This document shows, piece after piece, positions 23,901 through 37,889 of a DNA stretch of 64,000 bases. The DNA lies in NCBI GenBank assembly GCA_930367205.1, contig OV884013.1:88537333-88601332 (forward strand), given 5' to 3'. The notes under the pieces were generated by a model. It was not told where the DNA came from and did not search any database. It was given only the letters and a program-made list of their open reading frames with translations. Position numbers and translations under genes: made by a program. Position 1 is the stretch's first letter, and every line of letters begins with the position of its first letter. This DNA comes from Acanthosoma haemorrhoidale. Its lineage: Eukaryota > Arthropoda > Insecta > Hemiptera > Acanthosomatidae.

Positions 23901-26860
23901 TACTTTCTGTTTCCTATGTGGTCTGATATCTTTTAATTTTTTAAAGATTTGTCAATATAGTATATTTGTTGTTTTTAATTTATAGTATATCATTAAATTT
24001 AAATAATAAAATGGAGAAAAGAATTAATTTAAAAAAAATATGAACTTGATTAAATTTTAAGTTGCATATTTTCGAAAAGTTAATTCCAGCTCAAAAATTT
24101 CTCCAAAGAAGATTTCTCTCTTGAACTATAACTAAATATAGCACTAGAATATAATTAACTAATATACTATATAAATTACAATATAGAAAGATGTAGTGTA
24201 TCATGAAATACAACATGTACTTAGTCAGCAATTAGAATAGTTGAATAAAAGACCTACACACACATTGAAGAGACAAACCTAATTTACTGTGTGAATTCTA
24301 AGTCCTTATTCATATGAATTGATTTGATTTTGAACAAATTGATTCATTTAGTTTTTGTAATGAAATAGAGGATGTACAAAGGAAACATTGAAGGACTCGC
24401 AATTCTTATGATATTACTAGAAAAAGATTACCTCATGAAGTTCAAAGGAGTGATATAGTGTAAGTTTCTGCTTTTCTATTGGCTATTATTATTTGTAATA
24501 TGATATTGGTGAAAGTATACCAATGTTGTGTTAATACCTAGATTTGTCATCCAAATGTATTTGTACAAGGTGTTGATGTACAATTTGAGTTGAGTGCAGA
24601 TTTTTACGCCAACTTTCCTTCTGTGAGGGGAACAAATGAATTCAAAAGTCAACAAAAGTCCTTCCGTGGAGGACAAAGACAAACGTTATGGGGTCACTTG
24701 AGCTGAAGAGGTATAGTTTTAAAAAATATGAGTGAGAAAAACACATAATTTAGTAGCTGTCACCGTAAAAAGAGTTCATAATTAGCTATTTGAAAGAGCC
24801 CCTGAATAATGATAAATGATCCATTTTGAGAACTTTTACGTGGTAACTTTTGGAATGTTTTATATCTTTATTTGGTGAATTAGTATGATTGTAGATATCA
24901 AGTATATCAAGTAGATATCAAGGAAGGATAGGTTATTCGTTCTGAACATTTATTTCATAGTGCAGCAAACTGCAGTACTTCTTAAATTAATATTTCATTC
25001 ATTCAGGTATCTTCTGAAGATAATTTCATATATTTAATTAGGTAGCTAACACATATTATAAGGTAGATAACACTATTTACCATAAACACACTCAAAATGG
25101 ATCCTTTACTAATCCAGTAGGATACAACTATGATAAACCATAGTCAAATGTCACCTAGTTAAATAAGTAATGGTTTCCCTTTAGAAGTGATATAGTTCAA
25201 ATATATTAGTTTGCAAAGTAATTATACACATAAATTGATGATCTATCTTGTGAAGATGCATGAGTGGTCAAACTATCAATTTAAGAATGACTAGTTTTTT
25301 GAACTGTGAAATAAATATCAAAGAGAATAAATGGCCTACTTTTGGTTATATCACATACCATACATATTATTAAAGATCTCTTTAATTTTGAGATTTTTCA
25401 ATCAACCACTGATTAATGGGCATATTATTACAATTATTTGAAATATGAATTAGTGATATGTCTTTAGGACCTAGGACCAGGGCATGGCATGGGTTGGTGG
25501 AGTGCCCAAAATATACCTATATATTGCCTTCGGTCTTTTTTTATTTTAAAGTTTTATTATGTTTTTACTAAAATTTGAAAAGCAATCTCTTGTAAAGAGA
25601 TAAGGACCAGGCAAGGTTGCCACTGGAGCTGGTAGATAACACTGAGTAGATACATACAGGCTCTTCATAAAGTTTTTACCTCTCAACATTTATTTCATTT
25701 TTTTTTTACTGGAATCACTATGCTGTAGAACAACTCATTTCCCCTATAAGGCTGAGTGAGCCCCGACCAGATGGATTCCCCTTAGAAACAATTATTTAGG
25801 AGAGCCAGGAGCTGGGAGGAGATGGCAAATAATGTTTATTGTAATATTTCTTTTATTTATTATTAAAAAAAATGTAAATTAAGCTTACAATTTATTAAAT
25901 CTCAGGAGGACCCTCAACAACCAAACGTTTACATGAAATAAATAAAATGATTATATATACTGTTGTATAGTTCTTCACAAATTTTCTGTTTAATGCTTGC
26001 CTTGCTCTATCCAAGTATTTTGTGATCCCAACAATCCAAATGCAATGGTGCCTCAATGACCTCCTGTAGACTCCGGCAATATGCAGATATAATGTACGAG
26101 GTGATATGATGGCTTGCAATGATACATAGAAATCAGAGGTATGTGGGATCTCACATCAAATATTTTTGACCATCCACAAACTAGTCATCAACAGTTCTCT
26201 TTTCCGGCAATTGCAAACAATTTGCAACATCTCCTTTCAATTTCCCACTTACTACTAGTCATAATCATCTAGAAGAACACCATCATAGAATTGGTCTGAA
26301 GGTCTCAACTATTTGCCCGCTTATAGATATTAAGAGAGAAAGAAAGGTGGGAACTTAGAAAATTTCCCTCAACTAATTATATAGTGTGAACTATACACCT
26401 GAAATATATCCTAGGTTTAATAAAGCATAATTGGATTAAGCTGCTACAAAAAATACATTTTCGTTGGCCCACAGTTTTTCATGTTTAGAAACACAACGTT
26501 TTTGATGAGTTGAGCCGCCATCCTTAGATGTCAGAAGTTCTTCGATTGGTTGTTCAACAGATACCACATCGTTTACGATATCCGCTTAGTAAGAATATTG
26601 TACAGCTTTTCATTATTTTTGATCTTTGTCCATTCATTTAAACAGTCTACTGTCAATCCTTGTTCACTAAGGATGTTACAAAGCAATAAATCACAAAATT
26701 TTTAAAAAGGGAGGGTACTTCTGTGAGCGCTGAGTAGGAGGCTATTTTTGATAGGTTTCCTGGTAACTAGAGATGGGCAACATAATTGAGAATTGATTCA
26801 AAGCATCTGCTCCTCCTCTACATAAAACCTATTTCAATAACCTTGAAGTTTCATTGAAAA
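20961..26860. other. No gene recognised
   Basis: This is AT-rich sequence with only short open frames. Frames such as 21744-22064 start in random context and show no recognised motif. A stretch from about 22360 (TACAGGGTAGCTACTGAAAC) looks like the end of a DNA transposon but has no partner that I could find. Nothing else is supported. Confidence 0.5.
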
Positions 26861-26864
26861 AAAA

Positions 26865-26881
26865 GATATATATATATATAT
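26865..26881. repeat. Short TA microsatellite
   Basis: About eight TA units follow an A-rich run. It is one of several TA arrays in the window. Confidence 0.8.
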
Positions 26882-27060
26882 CAAATAAAATTTCTAGACA
26901 TCAAACAAAAAATGTATGCATTAAAAAAAAAATGAATGGTGGATTAAAAAGATGTTACTCCATTTCACAATGAAATAGAAATAATAACCTTGATAAAAGA
27001 TGAGACAGTGGGGTGAATAATAAAGACTTGGCAAAAAAGTACAAAATTACAAGTAGATCA

Positions 27061-27399
<339 letters not shown>

Positions 27400-30039
27400 C
27401 ATTCATATTTTGAATTTGCCTCACAACCACAATATCGCACCGTCATCTTATTTTCCTGTAAGCCATCATTTAATTGCGATGACTCTCCTTGTATTGCCGG
27501 TAAGATCACGACCTCACGTCGCCCAATGCTTACTGGCCTCACTTTATTTTCGTTAAATTAATAAAATTATGCCTCTAGTTATGCTGCCTGAACTATCCTT
27601 CTTCATTTGTGAACTATATCAGTATATATAATTTAATAGAATATAAAAAAAAGCGAAGCAGGTAATTTGATTTAAATCCATGGAAAGGAATTTAAAGGTG
27701 AAATGTGAGAGCTGGAGGAAAGAGCTTATTATTTTATGTATCTCCCCAGAGTTTTTATTTTATGTAGAAAATCAGTTTTGGATGATCTGATGTACATGGA
27801 TCTTCAGGACTCGTGGAGGGAGCACCAATTTTCTTCAATCGCTCAATGTCTTCAGACAAAGTTATCTCTTTCCACGATAAAGCTCTATAATTGGAAGTAA
27901 CTCCTTAATCTTTTTGTTATTCTTTCATGAGACCGCGTGATCAGCAGCCAAGGCGTCTTGGGCAGATGGTATGGTTAAAGTTGAGGATAGTGTGCCATTG
28001 GACCTTGTTATTGTTTAAGAGTATGAATAAACCTAAATTACAATTTATTGAGTAACTCTATACAGCTAGAAAGGAGCCCCCACCAAACTAATCGTATGTA
28101 GTATTTCCAGCTTCCCTTCGACTTTCCAGCCTTAGTCCTAAAGAGCCCTCCTATTACTTTCGGCTCTACCATTAAGAGCTAAGATTTGATCTGGGATACC
28201 CCAAATCTCCCGACGGTCAACAGATACCCTTAAAACATCCCATTGCTCTCAAAACCTCATCCCTAGCACACACGTCAACTCCTGGTATCATCCTTCTTTT
28301 CATTCCATTTTGGTTATGGTTGCGTGGAGTACGGCAAACTCTCAGTAATTCTTGGGGACAGGTCGATTAAGCGGGTTAGTTTTATTTTTCTCTGTAAAAT
28401 CTGCTTTCCGATTTTACGGTGCTCCATTGTATCACATTACATTCTACTTCCAATTAGTGTGGCACTTCCCCTCTCTCTGTAGATAATACCACCTTAGTTC
28501 CTATTTTGTTCAAGATATTCAATCCATCCCCATTCGAAAAAGGTGAAATAGCCCGAACCTTGCAGCTCCTTCCATTTCTGGACTGAAAGAAAGACTTTAC
28601 AGTTCTCATTTCTGTTCACAAACTCTCTAAAACGAGTTGGCTGGATGGCGCCCTTAAGAACTTTTCCATATTGGCCATTATAGAAAGGCCAACCGTATTG
28701 TCAAGTGGATGGGATTGTAGCAGCATACTCTTGGCTATACTGGCACATAATAATAATAATATGCGAAACAAGAGACCTGAGTGAGTGTTTGGATTTTGCG
28801 CAGTGGAGTTGGGCAGATATGAATGGAAGTGGTGACCTGTTGCGGGCCTCAGTTGCCGCTTGGTCGTGGAAGGAGAGGGTCGGTAATCCACACGAGGTAA
28901 CCGCAGCGCCAACATACGTAGATATATAATACGTACATTGAAATACGTAGATCTGTTTCATCTTGTTGCTTCGCTTATACAATGCTTCTATTTCTGTTCC
29001 ATTTTATTAACTAAAATTATTAATCGCTAGATGTAGACAAGTTTAATTGTAATTCTTTACTTGATGAGAAGTGTTTATATTTCCTTTTCATCTTTCTGCT
29101 GTATTCATTTGGTTCAACAGATTATGCTACATTTGATAAGTTATTTTTTATGCATGATAAATATCTTGACAATAGATTAAGATTACTTTCAAAAAGAATA
29201 AAATAAATTTTTTTTGAAGTAAAAACAATTACAATAAATGTCCAACTTGTTCCCCGATCCACTAAAACATCAGGTTTTTGGTACTATAGTTTAGGAACAA
29301 ATACTAGCCTAATATGACATATTTTCAAAATATCACCTAGGTCAGTTATATTATATTTTATTAGTTAATACACTAATTCACAAAAAAAGTGATGAGCTTA
29401 GAAAAATTAAAATAGTTTTTCCTAATAAAATTATTTCGGCTTTCAAATATTTTTTAATTAGCGATTTAAGAGATAAAGGGCTATGAATATGAAAATACAA
29501 TAAATACTCAAAATATTAATTACGAAAACATTATACACAGGTTTCTACTTTGATTTCTTCTGTAACTAATCTCTAAACATTTAACAAAAGGTTTTTTTTT
29601 TAAGATTTCCCCTCAAGTTATTTATTTCTTATTCATGAGCTGTATACTATCATTTTGAGCACGTAAAGTATAGGCCACTGAAAGCACTTGTCAATAAGAA
29701 ATAAATAACTAATTGGAAGGCAAAACTAGGAGGTTATTTACTTAATCTAAACCCCCCAATCAGCAGTGGGTTCATAAATAATTCTTAGTTTATTGAAACA
29801 CCCTCAACATAAAACAAAATCTAAATAGCTGAACTATTGGTAATAAAAAATATTTGTAAAACTTGAAGATCAATTTTGCTGTATCTCAACTCATGATGTT
29901 GTATCTCAAAACTTTTTTTTAAATACATTTAAATTTAAGTTTGCGTTACCATCTTCCATTATAGCTTTCTTAAAGTTCGGAAGATAATCTATAACCTTTA
30001 ATGGTTAAATAAAAGAACGGGATCGATTTTTTCACAAAC

Positions 30040-30905
30040 GTGCTCCTGTCCACTACTTTTTTTAATTCTATTACTCTTCTTGTATCTGAGACAGTGCGGT
30101 ATTTAGGCTTCCATCTCGACAAAAGGTTAACATTGTGGATTCTAAGGCTAAAAAGAGAAGAACTAAACAGACAATACAGATTACAGACAAGACTGTAAAA
30201 AAAAAGCTTTGGACAACTTTACAGACTACTTCAAAGGACATCCCATCTCACAATAGAAAATAAACTACTAATTTAAAAAGTTCTACTAAAGCCAATCTCG
30301 ACAAACGGAATAGAGCTATGGGGGACAGCAAAAAAGTGGAGCATCAAGCGCAACCAATCCTTTCAAGCAAAGGTTCTGAGAACAATAGTAAATGCCCCTT
30401 ATTACGTCAGCAACAAAACCCTTCATAACGATCTTAATGTACTCTACATTCTTAAACTCACCCCTTCCAAGTTTATGAAATTCTATCGAAACCTATCCAA
30501 TCACCCTAATCCTGTAGCACAGTCCTCCTCTTCCTCCTCGGAGACCAAAGCGGCAGTAGCCTCGTGACCTACAATAAATACGTGACACTGAGAGTCCTGG
30601 CAATGGCCAGTTTCTCCAATCATGTCCTGAGCGTCTGTGGCTCTCGCGCTCTAGGTCATCCTCCACTGGCTATATCCGATGACGCGGCTGATAGAGGAGC
30701 GTGGGGGACTTCCCAAGACTCCGCTTCCTGTTTCGCGTGCGAGGGGGGGAGGTGATAATCATGCGGATTTGAGAGGTCTCTGGGCTGCTTGTGAATACTG
30801 TATAAATGAGCAAGTGAATGAAGAATTGTAAATATGGTATGAAAGGGAACATTTAACACAATTACTTATTGCCCAATGAGACAGATTGGAGTTTTGTTAC
30901 AATAA
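30040..30905 (+). pseudogene. LINE-B reverse transcriptase C-terminus and 3' end, decayed
   Basis: This is nucleotide-level homology to the LINE-B copy at 53.4-54.26 kb. Recognisable pieces are LGFHLDKR (near 30103), GIELWGTAKK (near 30308) and YVSNKTLHNDLN (near 30400), in frames interrupted by stops and by an insertion of A-rich sequence near 30150-30200. The 3' end carries ATTACTTATTGCCCAAT (near 30863) and GACAGATTGGAGTTTTG. The domain is the thumb/connection region downstream of the FADD box of a jockey-like element. The catalytic palm is absent through 5' truncation. Confidence 0.75.
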
Positions 30906-33900
30906 TGATCTGATTTGTTACAAACGTGCTGATGTATCTTAGTTAAACCAGAGTAATCCAGTTTGTATGCAGAATATTCATTTCACATTGGCTGGGACAT
31001 TTGTCCGACCCTTAACTGGTTATATACGTACTATAATAAACATAGAGACATGTCCGTTGTTGTTTACGGGTGTTCTCCACCCTCAGTACTTCGGTGACAA
31101 CCCATAAAATATCTCTTTTCAATTTGTCACATTGACAGCTTGCTCCCTGAGAATCAAGGGGTGGACACAGTTCACACAAGAAATCCCCTTTCGTTCCTTC
31201 AGTTTTATTTATGCGCTGGGACTGCTAGTTACTCCTCTAATGTTGATTTGCTCCTCATCATGTATCTATCAGTATAATATTTAATAGCTGAACCCGAAGG
31301 GATAGGCTTTACTTTCAAACAGGTGGTAACGACAGCCTGTCACGCATTAATGACAAGCATCATACAATATCCCTTCTATACTACAAGAGTATAAGAAAAA
31401 ACATAAACGTGGAAAAATTCGAACTCATTTCTCTACCTTAACGGGTTTCTCAGAGTTTCAGCTGTGTTGACCTATCATTCCAATTAAAAGTTCTGATTTA
31501 TTTCTCAAACTGAAGAAAAATTAAAAGTTACTTTTTATGTTAAATTAAACAGACGAAGTTAAATTAACCAAAATATTACTCTTATTATTTTTTTTACCCC
31601 CGGAAATTATCTGTCATCGATTACCGAGAATATTGCAATAAAGTCAAATAGATAGATTTTGGATGTATTATCTATTTTTATAAAGCGGCGAAACTGATTT
31701 GTAAAACCACATCGAAGCCGCTAAGCAGCCATCAATTAAAAATGCACACTTTTTTTTTTTTTCAATTGCTGCAATGGTTGGGGTTCATCACTTGGGAATC
31801 ATCTGTGATTATCGGAAGTACTTTGTTGGAAGTTTATTAAGTTGAATTGTTATGCATTGGCCAACTTTATTGAATCATTTATTTGGAACTTACCTGAGGG
31901 GGTTCCAAGACCGTTGCCCTATCCAAGTACATCTGATGTCAAGTAGCCCTCCAACGAAGTGCTAACTGCTGCTGTGTATTTAACGTTACCGTCATCCTCA
32001 TCTTTACCGAATAACTGTTCTTTAGATACAACGAGAAGAGGACGTATTAAATACTTACAGTATTCTATGTTTATAAGAAAAAAATGATAGGATTATTTTA
32101 TTTATAAGTTTGTTATTACCTACTGAGTAATATGTATAAGTAATGTATATTTTCTGATTGGTAAAGAAGAATTTTTTTTTTAATTTGGATAACCAAAAAA
32201 AAATAGTTGATCCATGTCTCAGTAGCCTCATTATTTTACTTTTTACAAATCTTAAGCCTATGGTCTTTTTTCTATATATATGAAGAATATAACGTACGTA
32301 AAGAGACAATATCGAGAGATATTTCCAGTCCTGTTTTAATTTAATACACACTAAACGATTGCTTAAAAACGTTACTTCTTAATCCGTCTCGGCCAAAGAA
32401 GGTCACCTTTTTAAACAAATAAATAATTGTCACTAACTAAGACATAATTAAAAATAAATCTATTGAAACCGTCTGAAATGAAATGACATTAAATGCTTCA
32501 TTTCCACTGTTGGCTCTAAAACATTTTAGGAATATCTTTGAAATTAGTATTGCTTTAGCTGTTCTTCACCATGTGGTGAAATCGTTGATTTATACCCACT
32601 TTTTTTCAAACACTTCAAGGTGTTTTAGGATAGACATTTAAATTTCAGAATGAGCGAATTGAAAGACTGAATCTAAAATCTTATAAGATCCTGACAGACA
32701 GGTGAAATACGTCTTGTACCTAAAAGTAGAGCCTCTTCCTTAGGGATCGCTATTGATGTCTATGAAGTGATATTCAGAACACTGAAGAATTATTGTTAGC
32801 ATGGAATTAGTCCTGCATTTGAATCTAATGATTATTTCTTAAACCTCTGGCTAGGTGAATGAAAGTGCATTAAAACTAAGTGGGATAGTTAAACACACTC
32901 CAAAGTAAACAGTCAATAACCGACTTGTTAAGAATACAAACAGTCTAACGCTTGTTTATGGTCCGTCTAAATTTCTATTCTAAATTTAGTTGGCAGTTAT
33001 TTAATGCGTAGGCTGCCGCTCTTACACTCTGCCGGCCAGTTCAAGTGCTGTCTTTAACAGAGGCACCTCCACCTCGATATTGTTGTCGGTTGTCATATTG
33101 TTTCCTTCCTTGCGAGGATTTAGTGACGTGTTTCAGAACGTATGACATTGTTTTTGATCTGCTGCTAGTTTTTTGTGAATTATGAACAATATGTGGGGAC
33201 CACTTTAGAAAATATACCTCAATTGATCAAAAAAAAGTGAGTTGATTAAAAAAAATTATTTAGCATGACTGTGATTTCTCTTGATTTGTCGAATATGAGG
33301 ACTATGCCTGGTTTTTTAGTACAAGTTCAAGTGAAGGGACATGGATCACACAATTAATGGGTTCAGGGACAACGATTTTAATGACAATTTTAAATATTGC
33401 AATTACACTCCAATAAACTCAAAATAAAAATGATATACTATTAATCAAGACGTAGATCCTACTTAATGAAAGGTAATTGCTTATTGATTTCGGTAATAGA
33501 TAGTTGACAACCGCTTATTAGTTATCATAGGGTTGGTTCATCAACTGAAAACTAAATAAAATATCATGCCTTCATATTCTATCCACTAAAGCAATGAACA
33601 GAGATTATGAACAGGTGAACCCCATCCCACCAACCCTCTTTGAACTTCGGAAATTTTCCCTCTTCACGCCTCATTCAACTTCGATTGGTTATTAGTTTAT
33701 TTTAAAGCCTTTAGTTTTTGTTAATAATTGTCATTTTACACAAAGAACGTTTTTGGTAGTATACCTTCGAAATGTAAAAATTACTTACCTAAAAATATAT
33801 AAAAAAAAAAGTATGAAATGATTATCCAGAAGAAGACAGGTATTATTCAATTTCCGCACTGATCAAATTACGCAAACTGACCAAACAACTCAAATAAGTC

Positions 33901-34175
33901 CTAATGCCGAATAAATTATTTTTCTCAACGCGAAGTGCTACATTTTTCGTTTGCTTTCCTTTTTATAGAGGATGAAACTGCTGACATTACTTCCTCTTAC
34001 TCTAACAACCCTGTATTTCTGGATATGAGATTTTTAATCTGTCATCTCTTGTGATATCAAAAAAATAACTACGATAAGCGTTAGAAATGTAAGAGATAGA
34101 AATATTTGTTCGTATGTCCTTTTTTAAATAATAAGGATAATTATTATTATTTATTATCAAACAGATTTATTATGT

Positions 34176-34560
34176 AAATTACAATCTGTCTTATTGGGCA
34201 ATAAGTAATTCTGATAATGATCTCATTTATAAATCCAAATGGTTGTCACCTCCCTCACATGCGAGAGAGGAAGCGGAGTCTTGGGAAGTCTCCCACGCTC
34301 CTCCGTCAGCCGCGTCACCAGATACGAGCCAGCGGAGGCTGACCAAGAGCGCGAGAGCCACATACGCTCTGGACATGATTGGAGAAACTGGATATTGCCA
34401 GGACTCCCACTGTTACGAATTTATAGCAGGTTACGGGGCCACTGCCGTTTTAGTCTCCGAGGAGGATTATAGGGATGAGTGGTGCAGTGCAATGACTGTG
34501 TTAGGGGATTCGGGTGGTTGGATAGGTTACTATGGAATTATATGAACTTGAAAGGGATGT
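34176..34560 (-). mobile_element. LINE-B 3' end, minus strand
   Basis: Starting with ACAATCTGTCTTATTGGGCA on the plus strand, this is the reverse complement of the LINE-B 3' end. It runs through the untranslated region into the last part of the reverse transcriptase frame (similarity to 53840-54260). It is 5'-truncated near 34560. Open frames on the plus strand here are antisense shadows. Confidence 0.7.
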
Positions 34561-37130
34561 TGAAATAATAATAAAGTAAATAATAATTTTGCTAGTTAAT
34601 TATATTTGGAATTTCAGTTATTAACAGGCGGTAGGTTGATAAATATTTGTGAAAATAAAACTAACTGCAATAATACTGGACTGAGAATGCTGGAGGAAAC
34701 AGTGCTTGTAATGAGAGTAGCCTCCATCATTTGCCATCATCATTACTGATGCCTTTTAGATAGTAAAACGGGAGAGTCAAAATGTGACCTGTTAAAACCA
34801 ACAAACAGACAGACACTTGTGAACCGAATTGTTTTTGACAAACTAACGACTCCTAAAAACAAACACTGGTCGTTTTAACTAAGCAAACCATTTTCAAGGT
34901 CTAAGGAAAATTCATAATTTTTTTAACAAACAACCAACCAGTATAATCGAGTTCTCCCCTTAATCAAATCAATAGTTGTTTTTATTAAATAAAATATTCT
35001 GTTCAATTCCTGGTTAAGAGTTACATCTGCAGAAAATTAAAGTCAGATGTGACATAGTTAAGCGTTCCATTGGTGCTGTGGAGACAATGCACACGTTTTC
35101 AATAACGTTTTGTAATAATATTCCATTAAAGCCCCTAACATTTATTAATCAGGATGTCACGATCTTTAATTTGATATTCTATTTAAAAACTAATTTAATT
35201 TTTAAATACCAAGTAATTTATTAATACCTATTTTATATTTATTTTTTTATGGAATTGCCTTTAATTGGGACATCAATGGAGCACCATCCAAATTAGCACG
35301 AGAAACAATGGTTGGTTTAAAGCGAACACGATGGTGATGACATTTTTAACTTGTCTTTGAAATTGCTGTGAGTTTATTGTTAGAAGTGATTATATTAATG
35401 AGCATGTGAGTTTTTTGGGAGATAAGTTGATGAGAGGGAGACAAACCTCTGTTTAGATTTTCATATAGTTTATTAATGAACAAGGTTCCGACATAATCAG
35501 GTCCTATTGTTAGTTGGAAAGGGCATCCATCACAAAAACGGAGAACTGGTGCAACCGATGGTGCTTCGAGGCCAACCAACTTCAATACACACTACATTTA
35601 CTCTACGACGAGGACTCAAAAACATCTTCTACACATTTTTAAATTATAGTTGAAAAAAAACTTCTAGGTTTTAAATTGTGTAACCTACCCATTATAGAAA
35701 AAACTTGAAACAAATTAAATATTTAACATAATAACTATTATAAAAAGAATGGTTACAGATATATTATAAATACAACAAAAAAACTATAATCGTATTGACC
35801 TAAAACAAAGTTTTCAGTGGCTTGGAGAATCAAAGACAATATCCAAAAATTAAGTAGCCAATAACATTTTAATGAATATTTCATATATATTAAAATGGAT
35901 TATATTGAGACATATATAAGTTAAGGGTCGTAGTATGGCAATGTTAGGCCTAGTACCACGTAGACCCATGTAAACAAAGGCTGTAAACAGAGATAGAGGA
36001 TTAGAAGCGGAATAAAGACATTTTAAACCTAGCCGTTGTTCAAACATCAGTTCCCTTTACTCTCGATAATAAGATATTTACAGAACATAACCTACGAAAT
36101 AAAAAAAAAAAAATATTTATGAATTTAATAAATATAAGGAAGTCAGAGCAATGTTTGTGTATAGACATTCGTCTTGTTAAGGCCATATACAAAAATATTT
36201 GACTCTGTGCCATTGACTATTTTTTATGAAGTCTTTCGCAATCTAACTGCGCGCGACTAATTTTTTTTGTTGCAAAATATAGATTCGGTGTGATCCAAAG
36301 TAAATGATTGAAAATTTATTTATTCGATGCTTATTTTCAGATTGCATTGAATAAAAAGTTTTCATTTTAACAGGCTGATCATAAGATGATATTCTCAAAA
36401 AAATAAGCAAGCAGATGACGAAGAATACAATGAAGAGTGTAATTATTGCACATTAAATCAACCAATGTGTGAATTACTATAAAAAACATTCTAAGTGGAT
36501 CAATATCCGTATCAATTCTGAGCACAAACACGGAAATTACTACTACTAATTACTTACTACGGAATTAATTAAAAGAGTACCTAACTTAGATGAAAATGAG
36601 CCACTTCCGCATACATTTCAATTATATTGAAACTGAAACGGCCTGGGTTAGATTACAGGCCACAAATTGATGGTTTTCTTCATAAATAACAAATTTTTAT
36701 TTTTGTATGCCATTAATTTTAACAGTTGGTCTGCAAGTGAGTTATGAAATATAAGTTTTTCGTCATCTACTGGCTGAGATTTATGACATGAAAACAATAT
36801 CAACAGATCGGCATCGTTCAACGTTTCAACATACAATGCTTAGCGTTGAACTAATAATAATAATTGAACGGAACCGAATTATTCGAAGTTGGATTTATTT
36901 TCGTACACTTCCCGTTGTTGTATCTCAACCAAAATTTATAAATTTTTATTTGCTGTAAGCCATCTTGAAGCAATTGACACTAGTTTCTACTAATTCATGA
37001 ATATCGATGTTAGCTGTTACTCAAATTGCATGTTAATGTAAAAACCATCTCCTGAACTAGACTTGTGCGTATAAATATGTTAATTGTGTGCGTATGAAAT
37101 GTTACAGAAGACTGTGATGAAGGGGAGAAA

Positions 37131-37215
37131 TGTCTCATCTCCTTCTGGTCTGCCTTGCAGTGGCGGCTATGTCCTGCGGGTCCCAGGTCCCCGATACCGA
37201 GTGCCCGATGTCAGG
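37131..37215 (+). CDS. Receptor guanylate cyclase-like gene, exon 1 (signal peptide)
   Basis: The ATG at 37131 opens MSHLLLVCLAVAAMSCGS, a short hydrophobic leader typical of a secretory signal peptide, followed by QVPDTECPMS. The exon ends at TCAG|GTTGGT with one base of a codon left over. Exon 2 (46044) supplies exactly the two bases needed, making GGA, so the frame runs on into a receptor-type ligand-binding domain. Receptor guanylate cyclases are single-pass plasma membrane proteins that make cyclic GMP when their ectodomain binds a ligand, which fits a signal peptide at this position. An upstream ATG (37118) out of frame overlaps the start. A pyrimidine-rich tract ending in GCAG at 37161 could mimic an acceptor, but the continuous join to exon 2 favours this reading. 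Confidence 0.65.
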
Positions 37216-37889
37216 TTGGTGCAATTTTCCATATTATTTGCTTTAAATATTGGGAAACCAATATGTAGACGAATCATACATATACCACTTGTTTGGGCTA
37301 CACAGAGTTCTTGATTAGACTTAATTTTTGTTTGAGAGGATTTCAGCAATATGTTTTTATTATTATTTTTTTTGTAGTAATGAGATGAGTGGAAAATTTT
37401 GAAATTGTAAATTTTTTTATCTTCAGATTGTTTTGGCTAGAGGAAATTAGGAAAAGTGTATGTAAATATTGTATAAACGAACATATGTTTAAGACTAAAA
37501 AAACAAAAGAAAGTGTAGGTTATGAAGTGTGTTTTGTTTTTTTCTCTTGAACAGCAGTTTTCATTTTTGTTACATCAACATACAGTTAGTTTACATTAGG
37601 AGAAGAGAGTTTGAAGTACTATAAAGCTCGAGGTAGTGAAGAAATAGGATAAGCGTATTAGAGGACAAAGAGCTTGGCTTAGTCAGTGTTGAAGATAGCT
37701 GAATACGGGCCTGTTCCCCTGCGAATAAGTTGTTGTTTACTACAAGTTTGGACTTCTCAGCCTATCTCGTTTACAGATCTCTCCGTGCGCATAGCCACCC
37801 TGCGGTTATCTGTACGCACTCTTCTCCGAAACATCGTATCGTGACTATTAACTTTTTTTCATTATTTATTATACATTATATTTATATTT

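Noticed and set aside
34239..34545. Plus-strand frames of 77 and 100 codons
   Set aside because: They are antisense to the LINE-B 3' end, whose homology to 53.9-54.2 kb is on the minus strand.
37161..37215. Alternative internal exon starting after TCTGCCTTGCAG
   Set aside because: The acceptor looks good, but the ATG at 37131 gives a signal peptide in the same frame that joins exon 2, which explains the sequence better. It cannot be fully excluded without transcripts.
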